In this document: positions 35,515 to 44,612 of the stretch, in pieces
Layout: each line of letters starts with the position of its first letter
Numbering within the stretch: position 1 is the stretch's first letter
DNA from: Phytoactinopolyspora halotolerans
Lineage (GTDB): Bacteria; Actinomycetota; Actinomycetes; Jiangellales; Jiangellaceae
DNA length: 64,000 nt
Assembly: GCF_010550675.1 (NCBI RefSeq)
Contig: NZ_JAAGOA010000016.1
Location: 62,001-126,000 of the forward strand
Direction: 5' to 3'
The notes under the pieces: generated by a model
Told to the model about the DNA's origin: nothing
Seen by the model: the letters and a program-made list of their open reading frames with translations, nothing else
Database searches by the model: none
Translations under genes and position numbers: made by a program

Positions 35515-37074
35515 TCACGCGTTGTTCGAGAGATACGCGTCGGCCTGTTTCTCCATCTCCGCCTGGAGCTTCTCGAGGCCGGCTCCCTCGGCGGCCTTCT
35601 TCAGCTTGTCGAGCTGGTCGTCGACGTCGACGATGCCGTAGTAGAGCGGGTTGGCGAACTCGGTGATCACCGATTCCATCGCCGACAGCTCCTTTTCCAC
35701 CGGTTCGGTGTCGGGGATGAACGACGCGAACGGGTCGACGGTGAAGTTGTCGAAGTCCTGTGCCCAGGCGAAGACCCGGTCCTCCGACTCGGTCATGTAC
35801 GACGCCTTGCGCTGCAGGCTCGCCCGCCAGCACAGCGAGTAGCCGGGGAACTCGTAGTCGCCCAGCGCCTCGAACTTGTCGTCACCGACCGGTTCCCAGT
35901 GGGTCCCCTCGATGCCGTACTCGACGAGGTCGTGGTTCTCCTTGATCGAGAGCCAGTCCTGCAAGGTCAGGGCGTTCTCCACGCTCCCGCCGTTGGCGTT
36001 GACCACAACCAGGTTGTCGGCCTGGAACGTCTGGTTCGGCTTGGCGTCGAACCCACCGGAATACGGAAGGACGTTGGCCAGCATCGCACCCGGGACGGCC
36101 TTGGTGAGGGCGGGCATGGCGTTGCTCGTCAGGCCATCGGTCATGGCCCAGTTCGCCGCGTACTTGCCGGCGGTCCATTGGTCGCCGATCGTATCGGAGT
36201 CGGTGTTGATGGCGTCCTTGTTGATGATGCCGTCCTGGTAGTACTGCCGGATCCGGTGCATGGCATCGATGGCGCCCTCGTCCTCCCAGAACGGCACGGG
36301 GCGGCTGGAACCGGTGTCGACGGCGTCGCGGGCGAAGATGAAGAACAGGCCGCGACCGGAGAACGCCTTGGCGATGGTATGCGGGTCCTCCCACGACGCG
36401 GCATTGAGCATGCCGGCGGGAACAGGCATCACGTTGAGATAGCCGCTGCCCGAGCCGACGCCGAAGGGGATGGTGCCGTCGTCCTTCTCCTTGACCGCGT
36501 AGAAGAATCGCTCCAGGGTCTCGAAGTCGGTGATCTCGGAGAAGCCCAGCTCGTCGGCGAGGTCCTGGCGCACCGCGAAGTGCTGGCACCGGCCCGCACT
36601 ATTGACCTGCGGAATCCCCCAGAGCTTGCCGTCCCAGGAGTTGGATTCGATCAGCCTGCTATCGAGCGTCGCACTCAGGTTCTCGTACGTGCCCCACTCG
36701 TCGGTGAGATCAGCCAGCGCGCCGTCCTGCTGCAGCTGGGCCATGTTGAGCCAGAGCGCCTGCAGGGCGTTGTCGAACTTCTCGCCGGCGGTGAACTTCA
36801 GCAGCGCCTGTTCCTGGTAATTCGACCAGTTGATGAACTCGGCCCGGAGGGTGAGCCCGGTGTCGGCCTCGAGCTTCTCATTCACCTGCTCCAGGACGGC
36901 GTCCCAGCCGGTCGGCACCGTACCGGGCATGATCGCGGTCACCGTACCGCCGCCGCCCGAGGAACCGGAGCCGGAGTCATTGCCGCAGCTGGACAGGCCG
37001 AACGCCGCCGCGAGGCCGAGGCTGCCGGTCATACCGAGGAAGCCTCGGCGGGAGAGTGTATGAGAGCTGGTCAT
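35515..37074 (-). CDS. Extracellular sugar-binding lipoprotein of ABC transporter
   Basis: 519 residues. Twin-arginine motif SRRGFLGMTG followed by a lipobox LSSC (Cys near residue 30) and a Ser/Gly linker. The mature part is a family 1-like solute-binding protein of the LipO/YtcQ type: VNEKLEADTGLTLRAEFINW, WGIPQVNSAGRCQHFAVRQD, GKLWGIP and VVNANGGSVENALTLQDWLS. It is encoded between two LplB/YtcP-type permeases and the lyase. These systems import oligosaccharides from uronic or other complex glycans. Confidence 0.85.
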   Translation of the reverse strand: MTSSHTLSRRGFLGMTGSLGLAAAFGLSSCGNDSGSGSSGGGGTVTAIMPGTVPTGWDAVLEQVNEKLEADTGLTLRAEFINWSNYQEQALLKFTAGEKFDNALQALWLNMAQLQQDGALADLTDEWGTYENLSATLDSRLIESNSWDGKLWGIPQVNSAGRCQHFAVRQDLADELGFSEITDFETLERFFYAVKEKDDGTIPFGVGSGSGYLNVMPVPAGMLNAASWEDPHTIAKAFSGRGLFFIFARDAVDTGSSRPVPFWEDEGAIDAMHRIRQYYQDGIINKDAINTDSDTIGDQWTAGKYAANWAMTDGLTSNAMPALTKAVPGAMLANVLPYSGGFDAKPNQTFQADNLVVVNANGGSVENALTLQDWLSIKENHDLVEYGIEGTHWEPVGDDKFEALGDYEFPGYSLCWRASLQRKASYMTESEDRVFAWAQDFDNFTVDPFASFIPDTEPVEKELSAMESVITEFANPLYYGIVDVDDQLDKLKKAAEGAGLEKLQAEMEKQADAYLSNNA

Positions 37075-37159
37075 GAGAGCTCCTTCGTGCTCGATACGGG
37101 TGGGTTGGTCTGCGGTGGGATGGAAGATCAGCGGTGCACCTGTCGGCCGTGCACGATGG

Positions 37160-38200
37160 TCAGCCCTTGGTGGCGCCGAGGGTCAGGCCCTTGACGAAGA
37201 ACCTCTGGGCGAAGGGATACGCGAGGATGATGGGTCCGATGGTGACGGCGGTGAGCGCCAGCCGGAGCTGGTAGACCGGAACCGTCGGCGCGTTGCCGCC
37301 GGGCAGCATCGCGGCGTTCGTGACATTCGCGATCATGTTCTGCAGCAGCTGCTGCAGCGGGTATTTGTCGGGATCGGAAAGGAACAGGATCGCCCAGAAC
37401 CACTCGTTCCAGTACGCCACCGCATAGAACAGGGCGATCACGGCGATGACCGCCTTGGACAGCGGCAGCACGATCCGGAAGAAGACCCGCAGCTCGCTGG
37501 CGCCGTCGACGCGCGCGGAGTCCAGGATCTCCTGCGGGATCTGGCGGAAGAACGCCACCGTGATGAACACCAGGAACGGCATCAGCATGTGCGGCAGGAT
37601 CACCGCGAACCAGCTGTTACGCAGCTGCAGCACCTGGGTGATCAGCAGATACATCGGCACCAGCCCTACGTTGAACAGCAGGGGCAGGTAGGCGAAGACC
37701 GTCAACGGGCGGCTGATCACCCGCATCCGGCGCGCGATCACCCACGCCAGGCCCGCGGTACACGAGACGGACAACGCCGTCCCGACGACGGTGATGAACA
37801 GGGTCGCCTGGTACGCCCTGCCGATCGCCTGGCCGGAGAACAGCGCCTTATACGCGTCCAGCGAGAACGGGTCGGGGAACAGGCTGTACCCGTCGAGCGA
37901 CAGCTTGGTCTCGTCCGTGAACGAGCCCGCCACAATCATCCACAGCGGGATCAGGCAGAACAGCGCGAACAGCGTGACCACGATGTAGCTGACCACGGTG
38001 AACGGCTCGGTCGTCCTGACCCGGGCGCGCTTCTGCGCGCGCTGACGCCCGGCCGGCGGCGTTCTCGGCCGGGTCGGTCCGTCCTGTCCCGGCTGGGTCG
38101 TCGAGTCTCCCGGCGGGGTCGTCGACGACGCCCGATGGGCGCCCGCCCGAGCCGTCGCGTCCGCCGGCGCAGTGGCGCTGCCATCGTTCGTGTACGCCAT
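37160..38200 (-). CDS. Carbohydrate ABC transporter permease, YtcP/LplC type
   Basis: 346 residues with a long N-terminal Ala/Thr/Pro-rich cytoplasmic tail (about 65 residues) and then six membrane helices. The EAA loop is visible as PQEILDSARVDGASELRVFFRIVLPLS. The end SPFAQRFFVKGLTLGATKG-like segment (YPFAQRFFVKGLTLGATKG) is diagnostic of the YtcP/LplC group. The ATG at 38200 follows GGGAGGAC. Paired with the permease at 38260. Confidence 0.9.
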   Translation of the reverse strand: MAYTNDGSATAPADATARAGAHRASSTTPPGDSTTQPGQDGPTRPRTPPAGRQRAQKRARVRTTEPFTVVSYIVVTLFALFCLIPLWMIVAGSFTDETKLSLDGYSLFPDPFSLDAYKALFSGQAIGRAYQATLFITVVGTALSVSCTAGLAWVIARRMRVISRPLTVFAYLPLLFNVGLVPMYLLITQVLQLRNSWFAVILPHMLMPFLVFITVAFFRQIPQEILDSARVDGASELRVFFRIVLPLSKAVIAVIALFYAVAYWNEWFWAILFLSDPDKYPLQQLLQNMIANVTNAAMLPGGNAPTVPVYQLRLALTAVTIGPIILAYPFAQRFFVKGLTLGATKG

Positions 38201-38259
38201 TGCGTCCTCCCGTCCTTCTTCGCTGTCGCCACCGGTCAGGTGGCGACTGGTCCAGGCGC

Positions 38260-39246
38260 TCATAGGATGCTGCTGTCTCGGGCGTAGCGGCGCTGAATCA
38301 GGACCGCGATGGTGACGAAGATGAAGCCGAGCACCGCCTGGAATAGACCGACGGCGGCCGTGGTCCCGAAGTCACCCAGGCTGCGCAGCGCTCGGAAGAC
38401 ATAGGTGTCGATGACGTCCGTCGTGGAGAACAGGACGCCGTTGTCGCCGATGATCGCGTAGATGACGGCGAAGTCACCGTAGAAGATCCGCCCGATTCCG
38501 AGCACCACCAGGATGGCCGCCGTCGGGCGCAACAGCGGCACCGTGATCGACCACGCCATGCGAGCCCGGCTGGCGCCATCGATCACGCCCGCCTCGTACA
38601 CGTCCGGCGGGATCGCCGTGATCGCGGCCAGGAAGATCACGGACATGTACCCGCCGAGCTGCCAGACCTTGACGACGGTGAGGATCCACGGCCACGCCCC
38701 TGGCTCGGTGTACCAGGTCAGGGTGGGGAGGTTGAAGACATTGAGCATGTCGTTCACAGCTCCGCCCTCGCCGCCGACGCCCGCCAGCAGCACTTGGAGC
38801 ATCACGCTGATCACGATGGGCGAGACGAAATACGGGAAGAACACCACCGACTGCGTGACCCGCTTGTACATATGCAGCCGGATCTCGTTCAGCATGATCG
38901 CCAGGAGCAGCCCCCACGCCAGCGTCGCCGTGAGAAACAACGCGTTGAGGAAGACCGTGTTCAGAATGATGCGCGCAGCGCTTCCGGTGGAGATGAAATA
39001 TTCGAAGTTATCCAGACCATTCCACGGGCTGCCGAATATGCCGTCGGAGACATTGAAATCCTTGAATGCGACGACCAGGCCGGCCATAGGCAGGTACGCG
39101 AAGACCAGGAAGTAGACCACACCCGGAACGGCCAGCAGGGCCAGCGACCACGACACCCGCTCGGTCGGTGCTGCGGGACGCCTCTTCTTGCCCTTCGAAC
39201 CGCCGGAGGCGTCAGTTTCCGGCCGTGCGCTCAACATCTCGGCCAT
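38260..39246 (-). CDS. Carbohydrate ABC transporter permease, LplB/YtcP partner type
   Basis: 328 residues, six membrane helices. LplB-type signatures: VPGVVYFLVFAYLPMAGLVV, VAFKDFNVSDGIFGSPWNGL, and the EAA loop PPDVYEAGVIDGASRARMAW. It ends in VAVLIQRRYARDSSIL-like sequence. The ATG at 39246 follows GGGGGTGAG. First gene of the four-gene operon (permease, permease, binding protein, lyase). No ATPase gene is present, so a shared MsiK-type ATPase encoded elsewhere is expected. Confidence 0.9.
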   Translation of the reverse strand: MAEMLSARPETDASGGSKGKKRRPAAPTERVSWSLALLAVPGVVYFLVFAYLPMAGLVVAFKDFNVSDGIFGSPWNGLDNFEYFISTGSAARIILNTVFLNALFLTATLAWGLLLAIMLNEIRLHMYKRVTQSVVFFPYFVSPIVISVMLQVLLAGVGGEGGAVNDMLNVFNLPTLTWYTEPGAWPWILTVVKVWQLGGYMSVIFLAAITAIPPDVYEAGVIDGASRARMAWSITVPLLRPTAAILVVLGIGRIFYGDFAVIYAIIGDNGVLFSTTDVIDTYVFRALRSLGDFGTTAAVGLFQAVLGFIFVTIAVLIQRRYARDSSIL

Positions 39247-39477
39247 TCCGGCTCACCCCCTTCGGTTCTTTCTATGGTGGTTATGCATGTGATCTCTATC
39301 TCCATCCGGAGCGGCTATGCGCATTCCGCATCCGCGAGCTCGGAACATTATGGGCGCGTGCCACAGCGACAAGACACATGAGGGCGACGCAACTGTTTTC
39401 GACATTTGTCGATCGGCAGCACGGCGACCACGCGGCCCCTCCTGTTCCACACACGTCGCACCTCCTTCTCAGTTCTT

Positions 39478-39528
39478 GATCATGTGCCGATTGAGGCCCC
39501 TCACGGGGCGCAAAGTGGTACATGATCA
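39478..39528 (-). terminator. Hairpin at the end of the 1,593-residue protein gene
   Basis: An outer pair GATCATGT/ACATGATC (39478-39485 with 39520-39527) and an inner GCCCC-TCAC-GGGGC hairpin (39496-39509) fold one structure. It begins within the stop codon of the large gene and precedes the permease operon on the same strand. The 230 bp between it and the permease start holds nothing else I can identify. Confidence 0.65.
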
Positions 39529-42500
39529 GGTGGCGGTCAGACCGTCGAGTGCCTGCAGGAGCCGCTCGGCCGCGTCGTCGATCTGTTGCTCAGTCGCCTG
39601 CTGGTCAGCCAGAACGGAGTCGCCGTGTTCGACGGCCTCATCCAGCGCGGCCAGGCTCGCTTCCGTGTACTGCGTTCGGTCGACGGCGGCCGCCTCGTCG
39701 AGCAGCAGGGTCAGCAACGTGGTGTCGTGCACCCGGGTCAGCAGCTCCACCTCGGCGAGGTTGCAGCGGCCGTCGTGGTCGTCCCAGATCCGTAGCCGCT
39801 CATAGACGTCGGTGCGTTCCTCCAGGTCGAACTGGTACCAGCGAGCCTCGTCGACGCCGCCGACGGTCAGCAGGTCGTCCCAGGTCGTGCCGTCGTCATC
39901 GGAACCCTGGAAGACCGTGCCGTTGGCGCGAGAGATGTGGCTCTCCCGCGGGTAGATCCGGATCGCGTCCAGGGCGACGGCGTTCTCCGCACCAAGCCGG
40001 ACGTCGATCCAGCTGGTCGGCTGCAGCGTGTCCGGGTAACTGGCGGTGTCGTCGTCGAACGCCTTCCAGCCGTTCTCCTGCTTGGTGCCCTCACCCGGCC
40101 ACACGATCGTCGACGCCTCCACCATGGACGGGTCGAGCTGCACCTCCTGCAGCAGCGTGTCGACGGAGACCAGCGCGTCGACGGCGTCGTAGATCGCATC
40201 GATCAGCGCGCGCTCGTCGTGCCCCGGCTCCTCCAGCTGTGCCTTCACGTCTTCCAGCACCTGGCTGAGCCGGTAATGACTGCCCTTCGTGTAGTCCTCT
40301 GCAGGCACGCTCTCCGCATAGGCGATGACGTCGGCGATCGGCTCACCGGCCGTGGTGACCTCCCCGGAATCGAGCTCCGAACCGTCCGCGCCGAAGGCGA
40401 CCACACGGTAGTGCCGGCTACCGTGGCGCAGGCTTTCGCCGTCGTAGGAGAAGGTCAACACGTGGTCAGCGATCTGCTCCCATTGGTCGCCGTCGTCGGA
40501 GCGGTACACGTCGAAGCGAACCGCCCGGTCGGGCTTGTTCCAGCGCACGGTCACCAGTTCGCGTTCGCGCTCGACGTACGGCGTCAGCTCGCCGTCCGCG
40601 TGCGGCGCGACGACGGCGTCCCCGAACGACGCAGCCGTATCCGCGACGACGCCGGCGTGCACGGCGTCCGGCATCGGGGTGAACAGCTCGCCGACGTGTT
40701 CCCATGCCGAGCCGTCCGCCGAGACGTACGCGTGCACGATGTGCGAGTCGGTGTCCCGGTCCAGCTTGACGTGCGGGTAGTCGTCGACGTGGTAGCCGTC
40801 CAGCTCGACGGTGAGCGGGCTGCGCTGCTCGTCCTGCCAGTCGTGGAAGCTGTCCCGGGACCGGTTCCGCAGGACGAGATCGCCGTCGGCGTCGGCCCCG
40901 AGGTAGATGTACCGGCCCTTCTCCGCCTCCAGGTGATCGCGGAGCATGACACCGTTCAGGTCGCCGCGCACCTGGTCGATCCGGGCGCGGACCGAACCGC
41001 TGCCGGTGAGGACCTGGTGGACGAAGTGGAACGAATCCTCGATGTCCCGCTCGTAGATGATGTGGTCGTTGCCGTCGCCCAGGCCTGAGCCGTTCGCGCC
41101 GGCGATCCGGATGCCTTGCTCGGATGCGCTGGCCCGGCCCCGGTCGACGTCGCCGACCCGGTCGTCCCGCCAATCGGTGCGGTGCAGTCCCTGGGAGACC
41201 GCTTCGCTCGCCTCCACCCCGGTCGCGTACGACGCCCAACCCGAGCCGCTCTCGTTCTCCCCGGCGACGGTGTAGTAGTAGGTCCGCCCGTTCTGCACCG
41301 ATTCGTCCACGTAGGACGTGCCCTCGACCCCGGTGGCGATCACCTCGAACGGCCCGTCGGCGTCCTGCGAACGCCGGATGGTGTACGACGACGCGCCGCC
41401 GGCCGCCTTCCAGCTCACGACGGTCTCGCCCGCATCGGGTAGCGCGGTCACGAAGTCGACGCTGCCCGGCGTGGGCTCCGGGTCGGCAGTGCCGTCGAGC
41501 TTGAGGACGACGGCGGTCTCCGGCGCGACGCTGACCGTCCCACCGTCGCCGACGGGGAGCTCCTCGCCGGAGACCAGGTCAAGCACCGTCGAGCCGTCGT
41601 GATCGGACGGCACGTCGACCTCGAACGTCTGGGCGTTGCCGTACTCGTCGCGGGTGGTGTTGAACGCGAAGAAGTAGTGGCCGTAGCGGGCGGTGAGGAA
41701 GTCGGCGTAGCCGGAGTACGGTGTGTCCGGCTCCAGCCCGTCGCGGTTCACCGTGCCGACGCCGGGCTGGTAGGCGATCGGCGCGATCTCACCGGCCAGC
41801 GCCTGCGGCAGGTTCCCGTCCCGGGTCTGCTGGTCCTCCATGAAGTCGACGTCGATGTTGTCGATGCGGGCGTAGTAGTCCTGCGCCTGTAGCCGCGCAT
41901 CCGTGTCGATCTGCACGATGGTGTCGTGCGTGGGGTTCATGACGTGCAGCCGCCCGTTGCCGGCGTAGCCGCGGTTGCGCTCGAAGAGTGAGCCGAAGAT
42001 GCGGGTATCACCGTCGCGCAGGGAGACGAACATGTTGTCGATGTCCACCCAGGCGAACCGCTCGTAGTCGGCCGGATCCACGCCCAGCTCGGCGATCTCC
42101 TGCTCGGTGTAGTAGTCGAAGTCGGTCTGCGGGTGCACGGCACCGGCGGCGACGCCGTCGAAGCGCTCGTACTCCGCTCGGCCCTCGGTGATGTACGCGT
42201 AGGTGTCGGCCAGCTGGTAGTCGACCTTGTTCTTCGACATCACGTTGCCGAAGTGGTTGAAGTACTGGTGATCGGCCAGCTGTTGCTGGGCGAAGGCCAC
42301 GGCTTCGCGGGCGTAGTCCCAGTACTCGTCCCACTCCTCGCCTGAGTATCGTTCGGCGTTCTCGGCCATGTGTTTCTCCAGTGACGCCCACAGCAGCGCC
42401 TTGCCCTCCGCGACCCGGACCGCGTAGCCGTCCCAGCCGGGGTACGACGCGTTGCGCTCGTCCACCACCTGCTGCATCCGCATGACCCGATGGCCGTCGC

Positions 42501-44307
42501 CGTCGACGCCGGTGTAGCGCGCATAGCCGCGGGCATGGATGTTCTTCAGAGCGCTCTTCAGGATCTGGTCGCCCAGCTCCTCGTCGCCGGCGTGGTCGAG
42601 CGTGCGGAACACCCACTCCGGGAGGTAGTTGACCGTCTCGCCGTAGTTGGCGACGTAGGTGTTCTCCCTGGTCAGGCCCGCCTTGGTGAAACCGGTGTAG
42701 TGCTCGCCGTAAGGTAGCCGCCGCACCACGTCGCCGTTGTCGTCCAGCTTCGACTGGGCGAGCCCCTTGCCGATGATCTGGACGTAGTCGTCGGTGAACC
42801 GGGCGTTCTGGTCGTGCCAGAACAGCGAGTGATACACATCCAGTTCCTCGCCCTCCGGACCGACGAGGACCTCCTCGCCGAGATACGGCTCCCAGCCGAG
42901 GGCCTCCCCCAGGATCTGGTGGCTGCGCTCCTTGCCCTCGTAGAACTCCGAGCCGATGACCCGCAGCCCTTCGTGCGCCTCCCAGGCGCCCTCGTAGGTG
43001 TAGAGGACCTGGTTGTAGATGTAGGAGTGCCGCGACCGGGCGAAGTCGAAGTTGGCCTTGAGCACCCGTTCGTACGCCTCCCGGCGGGTCAGCTCGCCGC
43101 CGTCCCAATCCTCGCTGGGCAGGGAGGTCTCCCCTTCCTCGGTGCCGGTCGCGAACGGCTGGTCGAGGAACGCCTCGAACTCGTCCGTGCCGTAGATGTC
43201 CTCGTCGGCCAGGAGGTTCTCGATGATGTAGAGCGCCTCACCGAGCGCGCCGTAGTAGCCGCCCCAATCGCCCTGGTGGCCGCCGCGCAGCAGCAGCCTG
43301 GTGTTGCCGTAGTAGTCGAGGACGTGGTTGTCGATGGTCTTGAGGATCCGGTCGACGGCCGTGCGCTTCTCGGCCTCGCTCTGGGCCGGACACCAGTCGT
43401 AGAACAGACACTGCGCGTAGAAGCGGAGTTCGTCCTGGTAGCGGACGATGGACAGCTTTCCGCCATCGCCGGCGTCGACCTTGGCCGAGTAGTCGTTGAA
43501 CAGCTTGACCTGGCTCGCGGTGTAGCCGTCGATGAGATCCTGCTTCTCCGCCTCGGAATGGTCCGGCCGAGGGTCGGCCGGCGGATCGAACCCTCCCTGC
43601 TCCTCGCCGGAGACGTCCAGATGCGCCGTGGTGTGCGTATAGGCGCGGTAATAGCCGCGCGAGTCCTCGGTCACGTCGCCGGAGAACCCGCCGTGGTAGG
43701 TGCGCACGGTGATCTCGACGAGTTCCTCCCCGCGGGTGTGCTCCAGCGGGAGCATGATCGTGTTGTAGTAGAACCGCCCGGGCAACGGGTTACTGGAGCC
43801 GATGTTGCTCGCCTCATAGTCACCGGAGCGCCGGTAGCCGATCTGCTCACCGTTGATGTAGGCGATGGTCTTGTAGCCGGACTCGTCGCCGCCCCAGAAC
43901 TTCAGCGTGAAGTAGTTCTGGGCGACCGGGTCCACCCGCATGGTGAAGCGGAGTTCGCCGCCCTTGATGTCGACCGGGTCCAGCGGCTGCGCCACCCGCG
44001 CCGGTTGACCGAGGCCGCCCTCGACGACGGCCGTCGACTCCGCCGCCAGCCCGTGCGCCGTTTCGGAGTCCGGATCCCCGAAGACGATCACGTCCTGGTA
44101 GCCGTCCGGCAGGCCGTGATCCTCCGCCGGCTCGCCGACGTCCTGCCCGGCCACGCCGCCGAGCGTGGGCGCGGCCGCGCCCACGACGCCTGACGCCGCC
44201 GTTCCGGCGACCGGCACGAACACCGACAGCACCAGGCTCAGCAGCGCGGTCACGGCGACCGTGCATGCCGAACGCCATGCGGGTCGACGACTGTCGCCAC
44301 GGGTCAT
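39526..44307 (-). CDS. Very large secreted multidomain protein, putative polysaccharide-active enzyme
   Basis: 1,593 residues. Signal peptide (ACTVAVTALLSLVLSVFVPV). Then, by approximate residue: a jelly-roll-like N-terminal domain (95-245, FTLKFWGGDESGYKTIAYIN); a long helical catalytic-type region (255-775; YNQVLYTYEGAWEAHEGLRV, RMQQVVDERNASYPGWDGYA, YFNHFGNVMSKNKVDYQLAD); beta domains to 940. These are followed by fibronectin III (949-1035), a DUF1349-like beta-sandwich (1043-1232), FIVAR-like helices (1324-1386), an F5/8C-like domain (1409-1520) and a FIVAR helix bundle (1531-1593). The helical part recalls heparinase- or alginate-lyase-like toroids, but no family is certain. Position beside the lyase/transporter operon suggests the same substrate. 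The ATG at 44307 follows GGGAAGG. Confidence 0.75.
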   Translation of the reverse strand: MTRGDSRRPAWRSACTVAVTALLSLVLSVFVPVAGTAASGVVGAAAPTLGGVAGQDVGEPAEDHGLPDGYQDVIVFGDPDSETAHGLAAESTAVVEGGLGQPARVAQPLDPVDIKGGELRFTMRVDPVAQNYFTLKFWGGDESGYKTIAYINGEQIGYRRSGDYEASNIGSSNPLPGRFYYNTIMLPLEHTRGEELVEITVRTYHGGFSGDVTEDSRGYYRAYTHTTAHLDVSGEEQGGFDPPADPRPDHSEAEKQDLIDGYTASQVKLFNDYSAKVDAGDGGKLSIVRYQDELRFYAQCLFYDWCPAQSEAEKRTAVDRILKTIDNHVLDYYGNTRLLLRGGHQGDWGGYYGALGEALYIIENLLADEDIYGTDEFEAFLDQPFATGTEEGETSLPSEDWDGGELTRREAYERVLKANFDFARSRHSYIYNQVLYTYEGAWEAHEGLRVIGSEFYEGKERSHQILGEALGWEPYLGEEVLVGPEGEELDVYHSLFWHDQNARFTDDYVQIIGKGLAQSKLDDNGDVVRRLPYGEHYTGFTKAGLTRENTYVANYGETVNYLPEWVFRTLDHAGDEELGDQILKSALKNIHARGYARYTGVDGDGHRVMRMQQVVDERNASYPGWDGYAVRVAEGKALLWASLEKHMAENAERYSGEEWDEYWDYAREAVAFAQQQLADHQYFNHFGNVMSKNKVDYQLADTYAYITEGRAEYERFDGVAAGAVHPQTDFDYYTEQEIAELGVDPADYERFAWVDIDNMFVSLRDGDTRIFGSLFERNRGYAGNGRLHVMNPTHDTIVQIDTDARLQAQDYYARIDNIDVDFMEDQQTRDGNLPQALAGEIAPIAYQPGVGTVNRDGLEPDTPYSGYADFLTARYGHYFFAFNTTRDEYGNAQTFEVDVPSDHDGSTVLDLVSGEELPVGDGGTVSVAPETAVVLKLDGTADPEPTPGSVDFVTALPDAGETVVSWKAAGGASSYTIRRSQDADGPFEVIATGVEGTSYVDESVQNGRTYYYTVAGENESGSGWASYATGVEASEAVSQGLHRTDWRDDRVGDVDRGRASASEQGIRIAGANGSGLGDGNDHIIYERDIEDSFHFVHQVLTGSGSVRARIDQVRGDLNGVMLRDHLEAEKGRYIYLGADADGDLVLRNRSRDSFHDWQDEQRSPLTVELDGYHVDDYPHVKLDRDTDSHIVHAYVSADGSAWEHVGELFTPMPDAVHAGVVADTAASFGDAVVAPHADGELTPYVERERELVTVRWNKPDRAVRFDVYRSDDGDQWEQIADHVLTFSYDGESLRHGSRHYRVVAFGADGSELDSGEVTTAGEPIADVIAYAESVPAEDYTKGSHYRLSQVLEDVKAQLEEPGHDERALIDAIYDAVDALVSVDTLLQEVQLDPSMVEASTIVWPGEGTKQENGWKAFDDDTASYPDTLQPTSWIDVRLGAENAVALDAIRIYPRESHISRANGTVFQGSDDDGTTWDDLLTVGGVDEARWYQFDLEERTDVYERLRIWDDHDGRCNLAEVELLTRVHDTTLLTLLLDEAAAVDRTQYTEASLAALDEAVEHGDSVLADQQATEQQIDDAAERLLQALDGLTAT

Positions 44308-44369
44308 GGCGTGAACCTTCCCGAGTTCCGAACTCACAGATCATCACCGTCCGATGTCCGATCCGGCCA

Positions 44370-44387
44370 TAGATAGCGGTTTCGATG
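44370..44387. promoter_or_regulatory. Operator-like motif upstream of the large secreted protein gene
   Basis: TAGATAGCGGTTTCGATG, an imperfect palindrome around a central CG, lies 63 bp upstream of the start at 44307. It matches 16 of 18 positions of the motif at 44572-44589 in front of the dehydrogenase gene. Likely operator of the LacI regulator encoded at 45673. Confidence 0.55.
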
Positions 44388-44571
44388 AAGTTACGGGTGG
44401 CGACGCTATCCGTCAAGAGTGAGTTACCAGAACGATGCACGCCGACATGCCTGAAACGTCGCCTACTGCATCTAAACGCCCACGTTAATTGAGGTAGGCG
44501 GGAGCAACGAGAGCCCTTCTCCGGGTCCGGCGGCGCCCGGCACTTGTCGTCGACGAGCCGGGCATCTACGG

Positions 44572-44589
44572 TAGATAGCGTTTTCTATG
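44572..44589. promoter_or_regulatory. Operator-like motif upstream of the hydroxyacid dehydrogenase gene
   Basis: TAGATAGCGTTTTCTATG lies 24 bp upstream of the GTG at 44613. Its core TAGATAGCGTTTTCTA is an imperfect 16-bp palindrome (TAGAwArCGyTwTCTA), the usual LacI-family layout, and it is shared with the site at 44370. Confidence 0.6.
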
Positions 44590-44612
44590 TAATCGTGAAG
44601 GGATCAACTCAC

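Noticed and set aside
35434-37194. Plus-strand open frame opposite the binding-protein gene
   Set aside because: The minus strand encodes an obvious twin-arginine lipoprotein; the plus product is compositionally biased.
39269-39276. TTTCTATG upstream of the permease operon resembling half of the 44572 operator
   Set aside because: Only a half-site; the other half is absent, so joint control is not supported.
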